A stretch of 64,000 nt of DNA from Opisthorchis felineus (Eukaryota > Platyhelminthes > Trematoda > Opisthorchiida > Opisthorchiidae). A program made the translations under genes and the position numbers. Below the pieces are notes generated by a model. That model was not told the origin of the DNA. It saw only the letters and a list, made by a program, of their open reading frames with translations, and made no database searches. The stretch lies in the NCBI GenBank assembly GCA_004794785.1, contig SJOL01001804.1, positions 349,842 to 413,841 of the forward strand. Direction: 5' to 3'. This document shows, piece by piece, positions 1 to 11,014 of this stretch; position 1 is the stretch's first letter; each line of letters starts with the position of its first letter.

Positions 1-52
<52 letters not shown>
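1..52. repeat. (TA)n microsatellite at the window edge
   Basis: Almost pure TA dinucleotide repeat with a single TG interruption near position 34. It is cut by the window start, so its full length is unknown. No function is implied. Confidence 0.97.
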
Positions 53-2490
53 TTGCGTATATTATATGCAACCATACACAGCCAACTTTCACAGAGCAGC
101 TAGAGTCAAACCATTGCAGTTGTTTCAGATACCATCTGAGCTACGTCGCCCTGCGTGGTAACTGGTTATATAGCACATTCCTGATGTTGATCTTCGAAAT
201 CATTCAACTTATTTTATGCCCTACTCCATTACCTTACCCGCACCCTCCACTCCATTCACCCAGTTCAACATCTTTCTGTGGGATTAGGAAAGTAGCGCAT
301 AGTGATCTCGTTACTGTCCACACTGTCCAACGTAAAGTTGTGTTTCTTGAGGATAGGCAGTTCCACATTTCTTCGTAGAAATTTTTTTTTTCTGTTGAGG
401 GGAATACTGTTAGCTCAGGTTGTACAGGCTGCTCTGCCCCTTGAACTGGACAGTTTCGCCGCAAATGTTCCGTCACCACCCGAGATTACGTCAGTTCATA
501 GTGGGTCACCGATACGTCGTGGCATCGGGGTGTAGACGTTGAGTAGTTCTGCATGCTACTTGTGGAGGCGGGGGAGAGGCCCCTGACTAGTAGTTTTTAG
601 GATGGTCGGTCCCGTTTGTCAGACGGTTAGATAAACCCCTAATTGGTCAGCGTCTGAATGGACTTTGAGACTGCCCTCTGCGACTCATTCCATGTGACCC
701 TCAACCTTTGGATTCTGCGGTTACTATTTTTGTCATGCGACCCGTCCGCTCCCTGTGCGTTGTTCGACTAAGCAAAGAATTTTCAACGTAATCGGATAAC
801 GCAAATGGAACCGACGGAATGGGTGAAGAGAAAGTTGAACGACGAGTGAAAGGTCGCATGGAGTGAATCAGAGAGGTCAGGTGACCAGTCAGGAAGCTAG
901 CCAACCATTCAAGCAGCCAGTATGATTAGAGATCACTCCCTCCTATCAACAAAAGGCTTGTAAATAGCCGCAGCACTATTCAGCGTCTACATGCCGACAT
1001 GTCTTGCACCGCCAGCTCACTGGCCACTGATGATGTCACCTCGGTTGGTGATGAAGCGCTTACAACTAAATTGCCCAGTCCAACGAACAGAACAACAACC
1101 AAACATGTTTTCACCAGAAATAGAGGAGTTTCAAGGTCGAGTCTCAACTAGAATGTTCGGAAGATGAAAGTGTAATGTGATGTACGTCTCTACACTTGCG
1201 AATGCTGAGTTAGTTGATTCTCCAGTTCGATAAATGCAACAGATGCTATTGTCCAGCATGACCCACTTACTACCTACAACAGACGTGGAAGTGGAAGTGG
1301 GCTGTTGACGACTCCTCCCGTCATTAATATTTCAGCTCGCTTCTCTGTCTCTCTACCTAATGGCCATTCGTCTGTTCATCCATCTCGCATCCAGAGTAGT
1401 GATTAGCAGCACACCACTGCTTACATAGACTTTGTGTCCGTTTTTCAGACTGGTTTTCCCTCACCATACGAACTCTGTTGAATCGCGGAACCTTTTCCAA
1501 CGTGCACCCGCGACAATTTACCGACAAGCGTGTGCGCATTCCTGATACCCGAATATGAGATCCAAGGTCGGGCTTATGGCTCCACTCTCTAGGCGATTCT
1601 GTGGTTGCTAGGGCAGGGTGCGCTTTTATATGGTTCACAGTTCTCGAACCGAAACTTGCCTACTTGGATGGATATCCGTAAACAGCCGCCACTTTCACAT
1701 TCGTTCAACTCACTGGCTGAATTGCCCTCGTTTATTACTTACGCACACTCGCCAGCCAACTGTAGCTTTGATTTAACGGAGGACAATTTGCCTCTTGAAT
1801 TGACCACCTTCCTATTCACCCAAAAGTGTCCGGATATTGTCCTGGTCACCGGATGTCTCGGTACGCAAGTTGGATAACAGTTCGTCAGAAGTGTGATCTT
1901 GTGGCCCGTCTAGCTTGAACAGCTTTGTGTTGTTCAACTGTTCCTCAGTTGTACTAGGTTTTGTCGCCTTCACCCCGCCTGGCGTCCTCCCATCAGCGAA
2001 CAGTCATTGGGCCGTGCTGACCATGTAGCTGTTAGTTACCAGCGAAAAAGTTCTATTCTTGATCGTCGGTCTTTCCGAAACATGCACTTTGATTTGGGTC
2101 ACACTGTGATCTAAATTGAGCCTTCTGCGTGTACATACCCAAAGAGTAGTGTTCTGTCTTCTCGTGTTGGGGTTTATGACAATCTATCCAACAGTTCCTC
2201 CACAGCTAGTAGGCTTCACCAAGGTTATCCTCTCTCTTCCTATCCGATTTTATCATCGAAGAAATCATGGTGTGCAAGTTTCAAAGAGCCGTGTGCCAAG
2301 CCGTCAAATGACCAACGGACTTGAACTTGATAAACTTATTTGTCTGTCAAATATCCGCACACCCTACTCAAACGGGAATCACGGGAATATCACGTTTTCC
2401 GTTCCATGGATATGCGTTTCGCGCCTTCAAGATTTTAATTCGGGATTTCCAGTTATCTTCCGTCTATTTGGAACTGCGGGAAAATCGAAA
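53..2490. other. Non-coding stretch with no recognised feature
   Basis: I find only short reading frames of up to about 130 codons, none with a recognisable domain or flanking splice signals. If the N-terminal exons of the CBP/p300 gene lie further upstream, this stretch is part of its first large intron. That is inference only. Confidence 0.5.
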
Positions 2491-2674
2491 ATCGTTCAGT
2501 TATAACACTGTTCTGGTGCCTAGCTGCCATGCCACCCGAAGGAAGCACGAGGGTTAGGATATTGCCACGTTGTCCAAGCCTAGAGAGGGGAAATCGAGAG
2601 GCAGAGGTCGGGTTCGAACTATGGACCTTTCGGTCAGTAAATTCGCGCTCTAACCACTGAGCCATCTCGCCCCC
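2491..2674 (-). mobile_element. tRNA-derived SINE copy (minus strand)
   Basis: Read on the minus strand, the element starts with a tRNA-like head (GGGCGAGATGGCTCAGTGGT, an A-box) followed by a B-box near 2615 (plus-strand complement GGTTCGAAC). A non-tRNA body follows that is shared with the copies at 6469-6651 and 10828-11014. The flanks hold an imperfect direct repeat (ACTGCGGGAAAA at about 2472, ACTGCAGGACAAA at about 2675) that may be the target-site duplication. It would be transcribed by RNA polymerase III and mobilised by a partner LINE if intact. Confidence 0.85.
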
Positions 2675-3159
2675 ACTGCAGGACAAAGAGGTAGGATCTA
2701 TTGATCGGTTCACGTATTTTAGCGGTTGCACAATTTGTGACTGGTGACAGAGTAGTCAGTCAATGTACTATCAAGGTAAGCACGGAATTCGCCCGCTTAC
2801 GTCATCTTCGCTGAGGCTTAATGGTCCCGTCTACGAAAAGGTTGTGAGATTTACCAATCAATCATTTCAATCAATTTTCCAGCTATAAACTGTGTACTAT
2901 GGGTACATTGGTCCCAGCTGCTACACTTTTGATCACCAGAAAGTGTGAAAGGGTAGGACCTACAGCCAAGCATTGAAGGCGACAGCAAGTTCAGTTAGTT
3001 CGGGAACTGGGTAACTACGAATTGAAGGTGATTGCTTTGATGCACGAGCGCCACTGACTGCGTGATTGAGCCATGTCTGCGAGTATTATTAATCACTGGT
3101 GAGTTGAGTTCCGCAATCCCCATCCAGAGAGGCGGCACTTGTTCCGACTCGGTTTGCTG
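2675..3159. other. Unassigned sequence beside a retroelement 3' end
   Basis: No recognisable coding or structural feature. It lies just beyond the last recognisable C-terminal residues of the minus-strand RTE-like element and may include its untranslated 3' tail, but I see no poly-A or microsatellite tail to fix the boundary. Confidence 0.4.
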
Positions 3160-3169
3160 GCTAGTATTT

Positions 3170-3475
3170 TCACACTTCGTTGCCACGTCGTACACTACCC
3201 ACTTGGTCATTTCCATTCAGCACAGGGCTGGGCGAAAATAGCCCCGCGAGGCAGACGGTCTTCATGTGCCCTAACCAGCGTAACTTATGAAGTGTGAGTA
3301 ATTTATCTGTCGTAGGAGAGTTCCTTCTTCCTAAAACCATCTGGCGTACCACAGTATTGCTAATCGGACGTCCCCACCATACCCAACCAACTCTTCGGAG
3401 AAACCGATGATCAAACACCGACAACCTTCGTATGTTTTCTGCGGGTTGGAGCCGCAGTTTGGATCGCACCGCCAC
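3170..3475 (-). pseudogene. Retroelement C-terminal domain fragment
   Basis: A 101-codon open stretch on the minus strand reads IRRLSVFDHRFLRRVGWVWW and then LLTLHKLRWLGHMK. These are typical of the C-terminal region that follows the RT thumb in trematode RTE-like elements. The reading becomes unrelated after about residue 75. Same element as 3160-5470. Confidence 0.8.
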
Positions 3476-3599
3476 AGCTAAAACTCTGTCCTTAACGGAC
3501 GAACTGACGTCACGTCGGCGCTATACGTGTCAAGGGTGGGTAAAAGCTGCCATGGCCTTCCCGATTCGATAACTAATCCGATCTCCAGCAGTTCACCGC

Positions 3600-3990
3600 C
3601 CAGATAAACAAATTTATCTACCACGTCGATCGGCTCGTCTGCAACCATGTGGTTTGGGTTTGATCCTACCCAGTCTTGTAGCAGAACTTAACACTTTGGA
3701 GGTGGGAAGCTCATGCCAAAGCGTGCAGCAGAATCATTTGGGTTATATTAAATGGTTTGAACTTTTGGAGGATCTGAACCAAGGAAAGCAATATCGTCCG
3801 CATACTCAATGTCTGTGAGTGAACGTCCCGGGAGCATTTCGACTCCGAGATTTCAGAGGCAGGTAGATAAATTTCAAACAGCACATCGGTAACAAAGTTG
3901 AGGAAAGGCGAGAAAGAGTAATCTTGTACCACCACTGAACGTAATGAACTCAGGCAAAAGCCTGCCGTATACTCGCATCCTTTTTGAAGA
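3600..3990 (-). pseudogene. Reverse transcriptase palm remnant with YADD box
   Basis: The minus strand reads NLQKGCEYTAGFCLSSLRSV near 3985-3930 and LTDIEYADDIA near 3820-3790, the catalytic YADD motif of reverse transcriptases. It then reads KFVYLGGELLE near 3620-3590, the start of the thumb. In-frame stops lie between the blocks. It belongs to the decayed element at 3160-5470. Confidence 0.8.
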
Positions 3991-3994
3991 TTGG

Positions 3995-4440
3995 AATCAC
4001 CGTACAGGCGCTGCGCTCCACTGATATTCTGTTTTCGTTCCGAATCCGAAGTATGGTTCACTGTTCACCAGGACCTCACTATTCTCTTTGAAGAGTTCCG
4101 GGTGCAGACCATCCGGACCGGGTGCCCTGTCGCGTTGAAAGTGTGATATCTCACACTGGATTTCTGTTGTTGGCGGTGCGCTGGTGTCGACGTTCCATTC
4201 ATGCCCGCTGCGTTCTTCCAGCGGTTGTGTTGAAGTGTCTTTTGTGTGTCTTTTGAAGTGCTCAGCCCTTCGCCCAAGACGACGATTTTTTGGGTGAATT
4301 ACCGTTCCGTCTTTTTTGCACATAGTTTCGCTGACACTTGTCTTCTTTTGACCGGTTGATTAAATCAGCTGAAATAGGGCACCGCTGTTGCCTGCAGCGA
4401 GAGCCTTCTCCACCTCCTGGACCTTGGCAATCCATCAGCC
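3995..4440 (-). pseudogene. Retroelement linker between endonuclease and RT
   Basis: The minus strand reads EVEKALAAGNSGALFQLI around 4430-4370, then RRAEHFKRH, and then RAPGPDGLHPELFK near 4130-4085. This is the conserved entry into the reverse transcriptase domain in RTE-like elements. The following residues diverge immediately, so the fingers region of RT is truncated here. Confidence 0.8.
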
Positions 4441-4702
4441 TTCTCTGTCATTTTCCACGTTCCTGATAACGCGGTGTTTGGGAGAGCTGTGTGCGACATC
4501 ACAGTCGTTGTTGCTGGTGTGGTATTCTTGGCAGTAATAAGATCTGATCTCGAGGATATCTAGTGTTCACTTAGTCGAGTCGGATGGCCTGAACGAACAT
4601 TCCTGAAAGCCAAGAGCATAGCCTCTTTAACTCGCTTCCATTCAATCTCTTCAAGCAATCTTAGCCATTCACATGACAACACGTTTCCTGGTCAGCTCTG
4701 AG

Positions 4703-5143
4703 CTACTGAAGCTTGTCGAAGCTGACGGATGGAGTTGCTCTGCCTCGGCACGCGTAATGCTGACGGAAAGCGAAGTGATAACCATACCTGCACGATGGCA
4801 TGACCAGTACGACAGAAGGAACGACAATCTTAATTGAGGCTCTCCATCGGCAAATGATAGTCACATGGTCTAATTGAGTCCATGACTGCGGTTGGTAGCC
4901 TCCAAGTAGCTCGATGTGAGCGTTTGTGCTGGAAGTTCTACTAGCTAGGAACAGACGATGATCAGCACGCAACTGGAGCATTCGCTCCCCATTATCCGTA
5001 CGCTGGACATCGACTCCAAATCTGGCACCTAAATGTGCTTCTTCCAGGCTTAGTCGTCCAAATGGAGCATTCACAGCACCCGCCATGATTACTATATCCG
5101 TTCTTCTTGCTGACCGAAGCAGTCGCGACAGATCTTGAGCCAA
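4703..5143 (-). pseudogene. APE endonuclease middle and C-terminal fragment
   Basis: An open stretch of 146 codons on the minus strand contains VIMAGAVNAPFGRL, the degenerate equivalent of the GDxN metal-binding motif in which Asp has become Ala. It then reads LRADHRLFLA and WTQLDHVTI, the latter matching the terminal DH catalytic dyad region. After about residue 110 the frame degrades into unrelated sequence. The lost Asp means it could not be a working nuclease even if translated. Confidence 0.8.
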
Positions 5144-5149
5144 ACAGCC

Positions 5150-5470
5150 GCACTACTCAAAGACGATCGTCTACTGGGATCCTGTCAAGTAAAGTGCTTT
5201 TAGTCTTGGGCTGATTGCAACTCCCACACCGTAGATACCATTGCGTCGGGATCACGGGATACCCAAATAGTGAAATGTGGAACATTTGAGCTCGTCCCAA
5301 GCGGCTTGAGGTGCACGACCAAAGTGCGTGTTTCGGAGACACAACATGCATCGATAGAGGGGAAAGCAAGGTTTCAGCAAGAGATGCTTGTTGCCCAATT
5401 TGACACAGAGTACGGACATTAAAGGCTGCAACGTGGATCAGATATCTTGAGGTTATTTAATAATTACTTT
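5150..5470 (-). pseudogene. APE-type endonuclease N-terminal fragment of the retroelement
   Basis: On the minus strand around 5440-5375 the sequence reads AAFNVRTLCQIGQQASLAET, which matches the start of APE-type endonucleases of trematode RTE-like elements, where the Asn of FNVRTL helps bind metal. Continuing to about 5157 it reads through a segment ending STLLDRIPVDDRL, which lies in the middle of the endonuclease in related elements. The expected QET/SET motif region is missing or scrambled. This is a degraded part of the element at 3160-5470. Confidence 0.75.
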
Positions 5471-5639
5471 GGTTTATTGTTCTGGGCGATGGTTTAGACA
5501 CGGAACATCATCGACAGCATAACATCAGTGTTCAACACTAATGCTTCGCTGCCGAAGACACGGAACAATGGCTAGAGGACTGGTAGATGGGTTGATTGCA
5601 CTGCAGTATTCGACGAGTGGGAAAGGGGTGTGGGGGAGG

Positions 5640-6420
5640 GCCGTTGAGCGATGGGCTGCAAGCGCAAACGATACTCTCTGGTTGCCCAAGACGAAGAGGG
5701 AGGGTTCGATTGAGGTATCCCACCTTGTGTCTTTGACTCGAGTCTGACCCACAAGACAGTGAGAGGACGTAAGTTTTTGTTCGGGGACCCTGCCCGTAGC
5801 CTTTAACTCAAAAGTCTGACCCACTTGGTTGCAAGGGGCCGGCCTGGACTGGAGACGCAGGGAGTAAGGCATTATTGTCTCACTCCTAGTGTGCCTGCGC
5901 ATAGAGAGGCCTTTTGAGTAGCACCAGACTCTGGTTTAAGAAGTATTTTGACCGTATTTAATAATGCGCCGGCGGTCATGGTCGACCGTTGGGTGATCAG
6001 AGCGTGCAGTTTTTAGGGCCGATCTTTTTTAACCCGTCCTTCTTCGGGGGGGAGGCAGCATAGCTGCTTCCATGACTAGTGACAAACTGGTCGCTTGGGG
6101 GAACACCTTACTACTTCCACACTCTTATCTCAGAAGACAGCACGACTTTACCCCCAGACCGCCCCGTAATACGATTCCTCGCAGTACGTGAACTCGCTGT
6201 TCTTCGTCGGGCCGCTTCCCATTGACTTTCCTGGCATTGCTGGAACTGAGTTCCAGCCAGTATAGCCTGCAGGATCATTGCATCACAAAAGGCCGGCCAC
6301 CACGTCAAGGTGACGGCTTTAGGTCGGGATGTAGGCAGTGAGATTTGGCCACTGTTCCGAAGACTTCAAGCGTATCTGAGCACAGGTGCCTTCGTAGCAT
6401 AGCCCGCATTAGCTGGTTCC
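5640..6420. repeat. Dispersed repeat, copy 1 (unclassified)
   Basis: This segment resembles 12040-12700 in the same orientation. Shared blocks include AAAGTCTGACCCAC against AAAGTCCGACTCA, GTCGACCGTTGGGTGATCAG against GTCAACCGTTTGGCGATCGG, CTGGTCGC(C)TGG followed by a TACCTTACT block, and GCAGGATCATTGC against GCAGGATTATTGC followed by CACGTCAAGGTGACGGCTT. I see no coding domain, terminal repeat or tRNA head. It may be the untranslated part of a retroelement or an unnamed family. Strand is arbitrary. Confidence 0.7.
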
Positions 6421-6458
6421 AGTCTGTAGGTGAGTGCTTGCTAATGAAATATGAAATA

Positions 6459-6468
6459 TAATCCCTAT
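6459..6468. repeat. Target-site duplication, left copy
   Basis: TAATCCCTAT occurs here and again at 6652-6661, exactly bracketing the SINE at 6469-6651. Confidence 0.85.
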
Positions 6469-6651
6469 CGTTCAGCTGTAACACACTTCCGGTGCCTAGC
6501 TGTCACGCTACCCGAAGTAAGCACGAGGGCTGTGGTACTGCCAGGTTGCTCAGGCCTAGACAGGGGAAGTCGAGAGGCAGAGGTCGGGTTCGAACCATGG
6601 ACCTTCCGGTCAGTAAATTCGCGCTGTAACCACTTGAGCCATCTCGCCCCC
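6469..6651 (-). mobile_element. tRNA-derived SINE copy with target-site duplication (minus strand)
   Basis: About 183 bp, same family as 2491-2674 and 10828-11014. On the minus strand it has the GGGGCGAGATGGCTCA head, a B-box matching GGTTCGAACC, a body ending in GGCACCGGAAGTGTG, and a perfect 10-bp duplication on both sides. It is therefore complete and was inserted by target-primed reverse transcription, presumably using a LINE partner. Confidence 0.92.
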
Positions 6652-6661
6652 TAATCCCTAT
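6652..6661. repeat. Target-site duplication, right copy
   Basis: Second copy of TAATCCCTAT (see 6459-6468). Confidence 0.85.
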
Positions 6662-7074
6662 GGCAGTACATAAAGCCTGTCTGGTTAAAATGTTCGAGCC
6701 ATGCATGCCATTTATGTCTACCAATTGAAGCCTAGTTTTTTATTAAGTTTTTCTCGTCGCAAGTTTCGCGGGGAGGAAACTGTCAACTCGAGCGTAGTGA
6801 GGTTTTCTTGCCTGCCTTCCTGGTATCGACGGCATTCTTGTACGTGCTGGGTAGGTTGTAGCACGTAACTGATCTCAGAAGTAAGCGTATCATCACTCTG
6901 TCTAAGGTTTATGTTGCTTGGGCCTGCATTGGCTAGGGCTCGCAAAAGACTTGGATTAGCCTGTTACTGGCGTCCTTCTCTAGCAGACTCTTCTGTGTTA
7001 ATTTAAATGCTGTCTGAATCTTTGGGTACCTTGCGTGCCTTACATAGTAGGTGCGGCAATCAAAGTTGCATCAG

Positions 7075-7430
7075 CTTGATATGTTGTAACGCGGCTATTG
7101 GCGTCACTTGCCTTTCGTCGCCTAATGAGGGCCTGTGAAGCACCTACTCGAAAGCAGCAAACGGAATTCGACCTAGCTACGTTGACCGCACCACGTTCCG
7201 TCATGTACTAGAACAACAGCGTACGTATAGGCGACTAACGGTTTTAGATTTCCAAAGTGCATTTGACTCTGATAACATATCTGGCCACCTAACACACTTG
7301 CTCAACCTGGAACGCCCTGAAGCTTTTGAACATGATAAATTTTTCGTGTTTCGAGACTTGTCGACGTCTGAGAAACTTTCCAAAGGCTTTCCTACAAAAA
7401 AGTCCGCCTTTTCTATTTCGGGATCGGTGA
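7075..7430 (+). pseudogene. RTE-like reverse transcriptase fragment (plus strand)
   Basis: The plus strand reads RLLASLAFRRLMRACEAPTR from about 7093, then, after a frameshift, VLEQQRTYRRLTVLDFQSAF from about 7209 and a DSDN stretch. These correspond to the fingers and first palm motif of the RT family represented at 28-31 kb. It ends near KLSKGFPTK at about 7400 and abuts an oppositely oriented RT fragment. It is broken by frameshifts and not functional. Confidence 0.8.
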
Positions 7431-7439
7431 GTTAATGAA

Positions 7440-8655
7440 ACTAACGCGAGTGTGTATATGACTTTTGAACGCCACAATTGACGCAAATCGGCAAACGTGA
7501 TTCCGACCTTCGTGATCCCTGCATTACCTTCAGACACTTGTCAGAGCGAATACGTCTACCGAGGTATTTAAAACTTCCCACAACCTCCAGTACCTCTTGA
7601 ATTGCAAACTGAACGTTTATAGACTGTACCTTCCGAACTTTGAAGGTGCAACTCACACTGAAAGGTGATGTGGTGATCAGCTTATTCAAAGTTTTTGTGC
7701 CTTGTGTTCCTCTTCAAAGGTGAGGACGATGTCGTGCGTCGGCGTCAAAATGATTCTCACCAGCAACGATTTGAACACCGGGGTTTCGAAGACTCCAGTA
7801 TTTTATCGACGAAGAAGATGGGGAGAGTGGACATTCCTGTTGGACACCGCTTTTTGTAGGGAAGCCTTTAGAGAGCACCATATTCACGCCCGGAGCTATG
7901 TGAATACAAGAACCGGATTGTGTCCCCAAATTTCCGAGGCATCCTCTGTCGGGCAAGCGTGTTGAACGAAGCGATCCGTAGAATCGAACGCATCTTTGAA
8001 GTCGAGGAGCACCAAAATTGCAGGGTGTCTATACACACGTCGTTATCTTAACACTTGGCCGAGTGTGAAGATGTGGTCAACACAATCACTTCCTGGTCGG
8101 TATCCAACTTGTTCTCGGGTATTGTTTTCACGCGCCATCTTAAGACGAAGCCAAGAGCCTAGTTACGACGGAGGTCAAGCTAATTCCTCACTCACTTTCC
8201 CAAAAATAGGCACCAGAAGAGTTGGTTGGGACGGTGGCACACAAGTTAAGCGCCGAATAAGGATTTCATCTCCATCCTTAAACAGAGCGGCTAAGAGTTC
8301 ATCGTGGTCAGTAGTTCGGTGACGCCTGAGGGTGAACAGCCATTTATGAAGCCGTCGGAGGTTACAAGTTTAATGTCCAGGACTGTAGCGGGTCAGGAAT
8401 CCAAATGGGCATTTGGATGTAGTCATTTGTGTTGCTAAATAAGCACAGTTCAACGACTCAGACGTCCCTCTTTTTAAAGATGAGCGAACCGTTTGTAACA
8501 TTGATTGTTTCGTTCACAAGAGGTCTTCTTGGGCCAGCTGAGCGTATCAGTTGGAATAGTTTACGCGCATTCCCATAGTTTCTCGATCTCCCTGTCTCTT
8601 CAGATTGCTGGACCCACCAGGCTTCTCGATCCGCACAGATACTCCGTTTCACTTG
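7440..8655 (-). pseudogene. RTE-like element fragment, linker to RT thumb (minus strand)
   Basis: Read downward on the minus strand from 8655: EAWWVQQSEE and NARKLFQLIRSAGPRRP (linker), a YRPGSDCVDHIFTLGQVLR block near 8100, LLDFKDAFDSTDRF near 8000, LSKGFPTKSGVQQECPLSP near 7870-7820, and thumb pieces such as FKYLGRRIRSDK near 7580 and FADLRQLWR near 7480. The order is that of one element, with several frameshifts. The endonuclease is absent. It belongs to the same subfamily as the 28-31 kb element. Confidence 0.82.
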
Positions 8656-10279
8656 TCTGTCATTCCATGGAGTTGTATTGTACTCTCGACTAGAAGGAAT
8701 ACGTGTCCGAGGTTCGAATAACTATAATGCTTTTCGAGATCCAATCCCTAAATCTAGTTGATTGCGCCGCTCCACAAACAAAGCACCCCGTATCTTGTAG
8801 GGTTGCAGATAGTGCTTTCCATTAAGAGCCGACATCAAAAGATGGATTGTCGGGAAGAAACTTCAGTAGGTCGTTCACTTCACATCATGTTCCGAAAACT
8901 TTTCACGGGACAGACGAGGTGTATGTGATATCCCAAAGTTGGGATGCCATTTATTTATCGAAAATAATCCAGTGTGAGTTTTGGGTTTCTGTGCTGCTTG
9001 AATGCACATTCAATGTACCAGGTAGGGAAAAAACAGTCCAAATCCTTGACATTTCTACGTTTGGATCTTCAGAAGAACCACGTCTATAAGGTGTGCTTGT
9101 CCTATGCTACTCGGACCAGTGGCGTTTGTTTCTCGTCGTCACCACACAGCCCTGATGAGAGACTAACTAGCAGGGTTTCGGCTCTTTAGGAATATCGCCA
9201 CGCCTGCACATTATTTTCAGCTGCTAGAACAGCAGAATTCCCACATGTGGTTCACAGTTTTTGTATTGCCCGGTTGCGTTTAACTATATGCTGCTTTGTA
9301 TTCATGTTTTTTTAAATATGATGAATTCTTCTTGCACGATTTCCTACGAAGATGGTATTCAACAGTTTTTCTAGTTGATGAGATATTCGAACAAACAACA
9401 GAGTATTTTAAGTATCCTGGTCTCCAGAATTTACTGCGCGTATGTGCTACTTTCTCTGCTATTCGAAGACAACGAACCCGTAAAGAGTAAAATCGTATTT
9501 TGTATCTACATCCACTCACCAAGTCTTCTGCAGTACAAATGAACTTTTGAGTGGCACAAGCCATTAATTCATTCAGTGCCACGATTTTAAGAATACTTCG
9601 ATGCAGCTTTCAGCGGTGTCTTAGGCTGCTGTCTGAGAGCAAAGGCGGTGCTCAACTTACTTGTGGACCTCAAACTGATTTTCACACACGCCTGTATCAG
9701 ACACACTTTTGCCAACCTCCTATTGGGCAGTCGCTGGCCTATCTTCTGTGTGGCTGTACTCCTATTAGGTGTGTAATCAAGATCTGCATTTCACTCTCGG
9801 TTGTCAGCCTGACACTTTCAGCCACTCAGACCGAATTGGGCATCCTGGGCCGCGGCCTCCATCACACTACCGTACAGCTCATAAGTCGCTGTCCCACTGG
9901 ATAACAGCGACGTTTAAAGTTGATCTCACTTGCTGTTGTGAACTGCACATGGTAGTGAAACTCCTGTGGTGGTCCTTGGCTTGTTGTTCCGTGGTATATC
10001 AAAGGGCATGGTAACTTTAGACAGCTCTTTGTGGGGACAGGAAAGTTATTACAGTTGCATTTACAGAGGTATCGTGGAATGTTCCACAAGGTCACTTTAG
10101 AATCGGCAGAAAGCGTGAACTTCAGAAGTTTAAAAGGGAACGACCGAGAAAGGAGGTTTTGTGCAGGTTCGCGCAGCTACCTACCCCACCTCCCCAAATC
10201 ATCGGTGAACGAAACTGTGGCAGCCACAACAGTAGGTACTTCAGCCGTGGAAACTATCCAGTACTATTAACTGCGGTAG
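8656..10279. other. No recognised gene
   Basis: Short reading frames only, none with a domain I recognise. The stretch CTGATGAG at about 9152 followed by a TTTCGG looked like a ribozyme core but is not one (see rejected items). Confidence 0.5.
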
Positions 10280-10676
10280 CCCGGCCAAGTGCTACGCATG
10301 CTGAAACATCGTCTACCGAGACAGGTGCTGTTCACCATGCCTCCTTCAGAATTGTGCAAACTGCGTGGTTAACAACGTGTGGCTTGGCAGAGGGGTGTAA
10401 AAGAGATTACGGGGAGTCTGGTGTTATTGGTGCGGTCCGCTCTGTGACCCACCCTGCACTGGGCTGGTGACATTGCAGTAAGTAAATGCCAGTAACATTC
10501 GTGCTGTCATTTTACTCTCAGATTGTTTGATAGTTTGGAGGTGTAGGGCCTCAGAGTGCTTGTGGTAGGCTAGCACCAGATTCCACACTCGTGCACTGTT
10601 TTCTATTTTTTATTGTAATGAAATAAACTTTGGTTGTACGGGAGTGAAGCATCACTGTGGACACTGATGAGACAAC
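10280..10676 (+). mobile_element. 3' end of an RTE-like element (plus strand)
   Basis: The plus strand encodes degraded C-terminal residues (VLRMLKHRLPRQVLFTMPP near 10287-10343, then GRGVKEIT near 10389), followed by an untranslated tail with AATAAACTTTGGTTGTACGG near 10622-10641 and GTGAAGCATCACTGTGGACA. The same tail motif (GGTTGTACGGCAGTGAAGCA) occurs in the 67-bp insertion at 30404-30470, so both are 3' ends of one family. The copy is 5'-truncated, as is usual for LINEs. Confidence 0.8.
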
Positions 10677-10813
10677 GGGTTAAAAGTGAAACCACTGGAT
10701 TTCTGTACCGACGATTTCGAGCGTATATGTTTAGAAATGTTTCTAGTCATGTTCTGCCTCGCCGTTTCGCCCCTCACTTTCTTACACACATTTGGGCGAA
10801 AATTGTTATCATC

Positions 10814-10826
10814 TTCATTGTCACCC
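10814..10826. repeat. Target-site duplication, left copy
   Basis: TTCATTGTCACCC occurs here and again at 11015-11027, bracketing the SINE at 10828-11014. Confidence 0.92.
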
Positions 10827-10827
10827 A

Positions 10828-11014
10828 GGGGCGAGATAGCTCAGCGGTGAGAGCGCGAATTTACTGACTGGAAGGTCCGTGGTTCGAACCCGACCTCTAC
10901 CTCTCGACTTCCCCTGTCTAGGCTTGGGCAGCGTGGCAGTATCTCAGCTCTCGTGCTTACTTCGGGTGGCATGGCAGCTAGGCACCGAAATGGGGCTGCA
11001 GCTGGACGATTCTT
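10828..11014 (+). mobile_element. tRNA-derived SINE copy with 13-bp target-site duplication (plus strand)
   Basis: The best preserved SINE in the window, about 187 bp. The head starts GGGGCGAGATAGCTCAGCGG (A-box TAGCTCAGCGG), with B-box GGTTCGAACCC near 10880-10890. Together they form an old tRNA-like Pol III promoter. The body includes CCCCTGTCTAGGCTTGGGCA and GGTGGCATGGCAGCTAGGCA. A perfect 13-bp duplication (TTCATTGTCACCC) flanks it, showing insertion by target-primed reverse transcription. The copies at 2.5, 6.5, 22.1 and 38.4 kb are the same family at different stages of decay. Confidence 0.95.

Larger units (their letters stand above)
3160..5470 (-). mobile_element. Decayed RTE-like non-LTR retrotransposon, minus strand
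   Basis: Reading from 5470 down to 3160, fragments of one polyprotein appear in the correct order: the endonuclease start, the endonuclease middle and C-terminus, a linker with an APGPDGLHPELFK motif, the reverse-transcriptase palm with a YADD box, and a C-terminal LRWLGH segment. Frameshifts and stops separate every piece and most of the fingers domain is missing. The element belongs to a different subfamily from the copies at 7.1-8.7 kb and 28-31 kb, as its linker and thumb sequences differ. It is non-functional. The RTE assignment rests on APE-type endonuclease plus RT layout with no first ORF seen; another APE-type clade is possible. Confidence 0.85.

Noticed and set aside
9145..9190. CTGATGAG followed by GGGTTTCGG, resembling a hammerhead core
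   Set aside because: The second half is the complement of CGAAAC, not CGAAAC itself. On neither strand do both conserved core pieces occur in the right order, so it is not a hammerhead.
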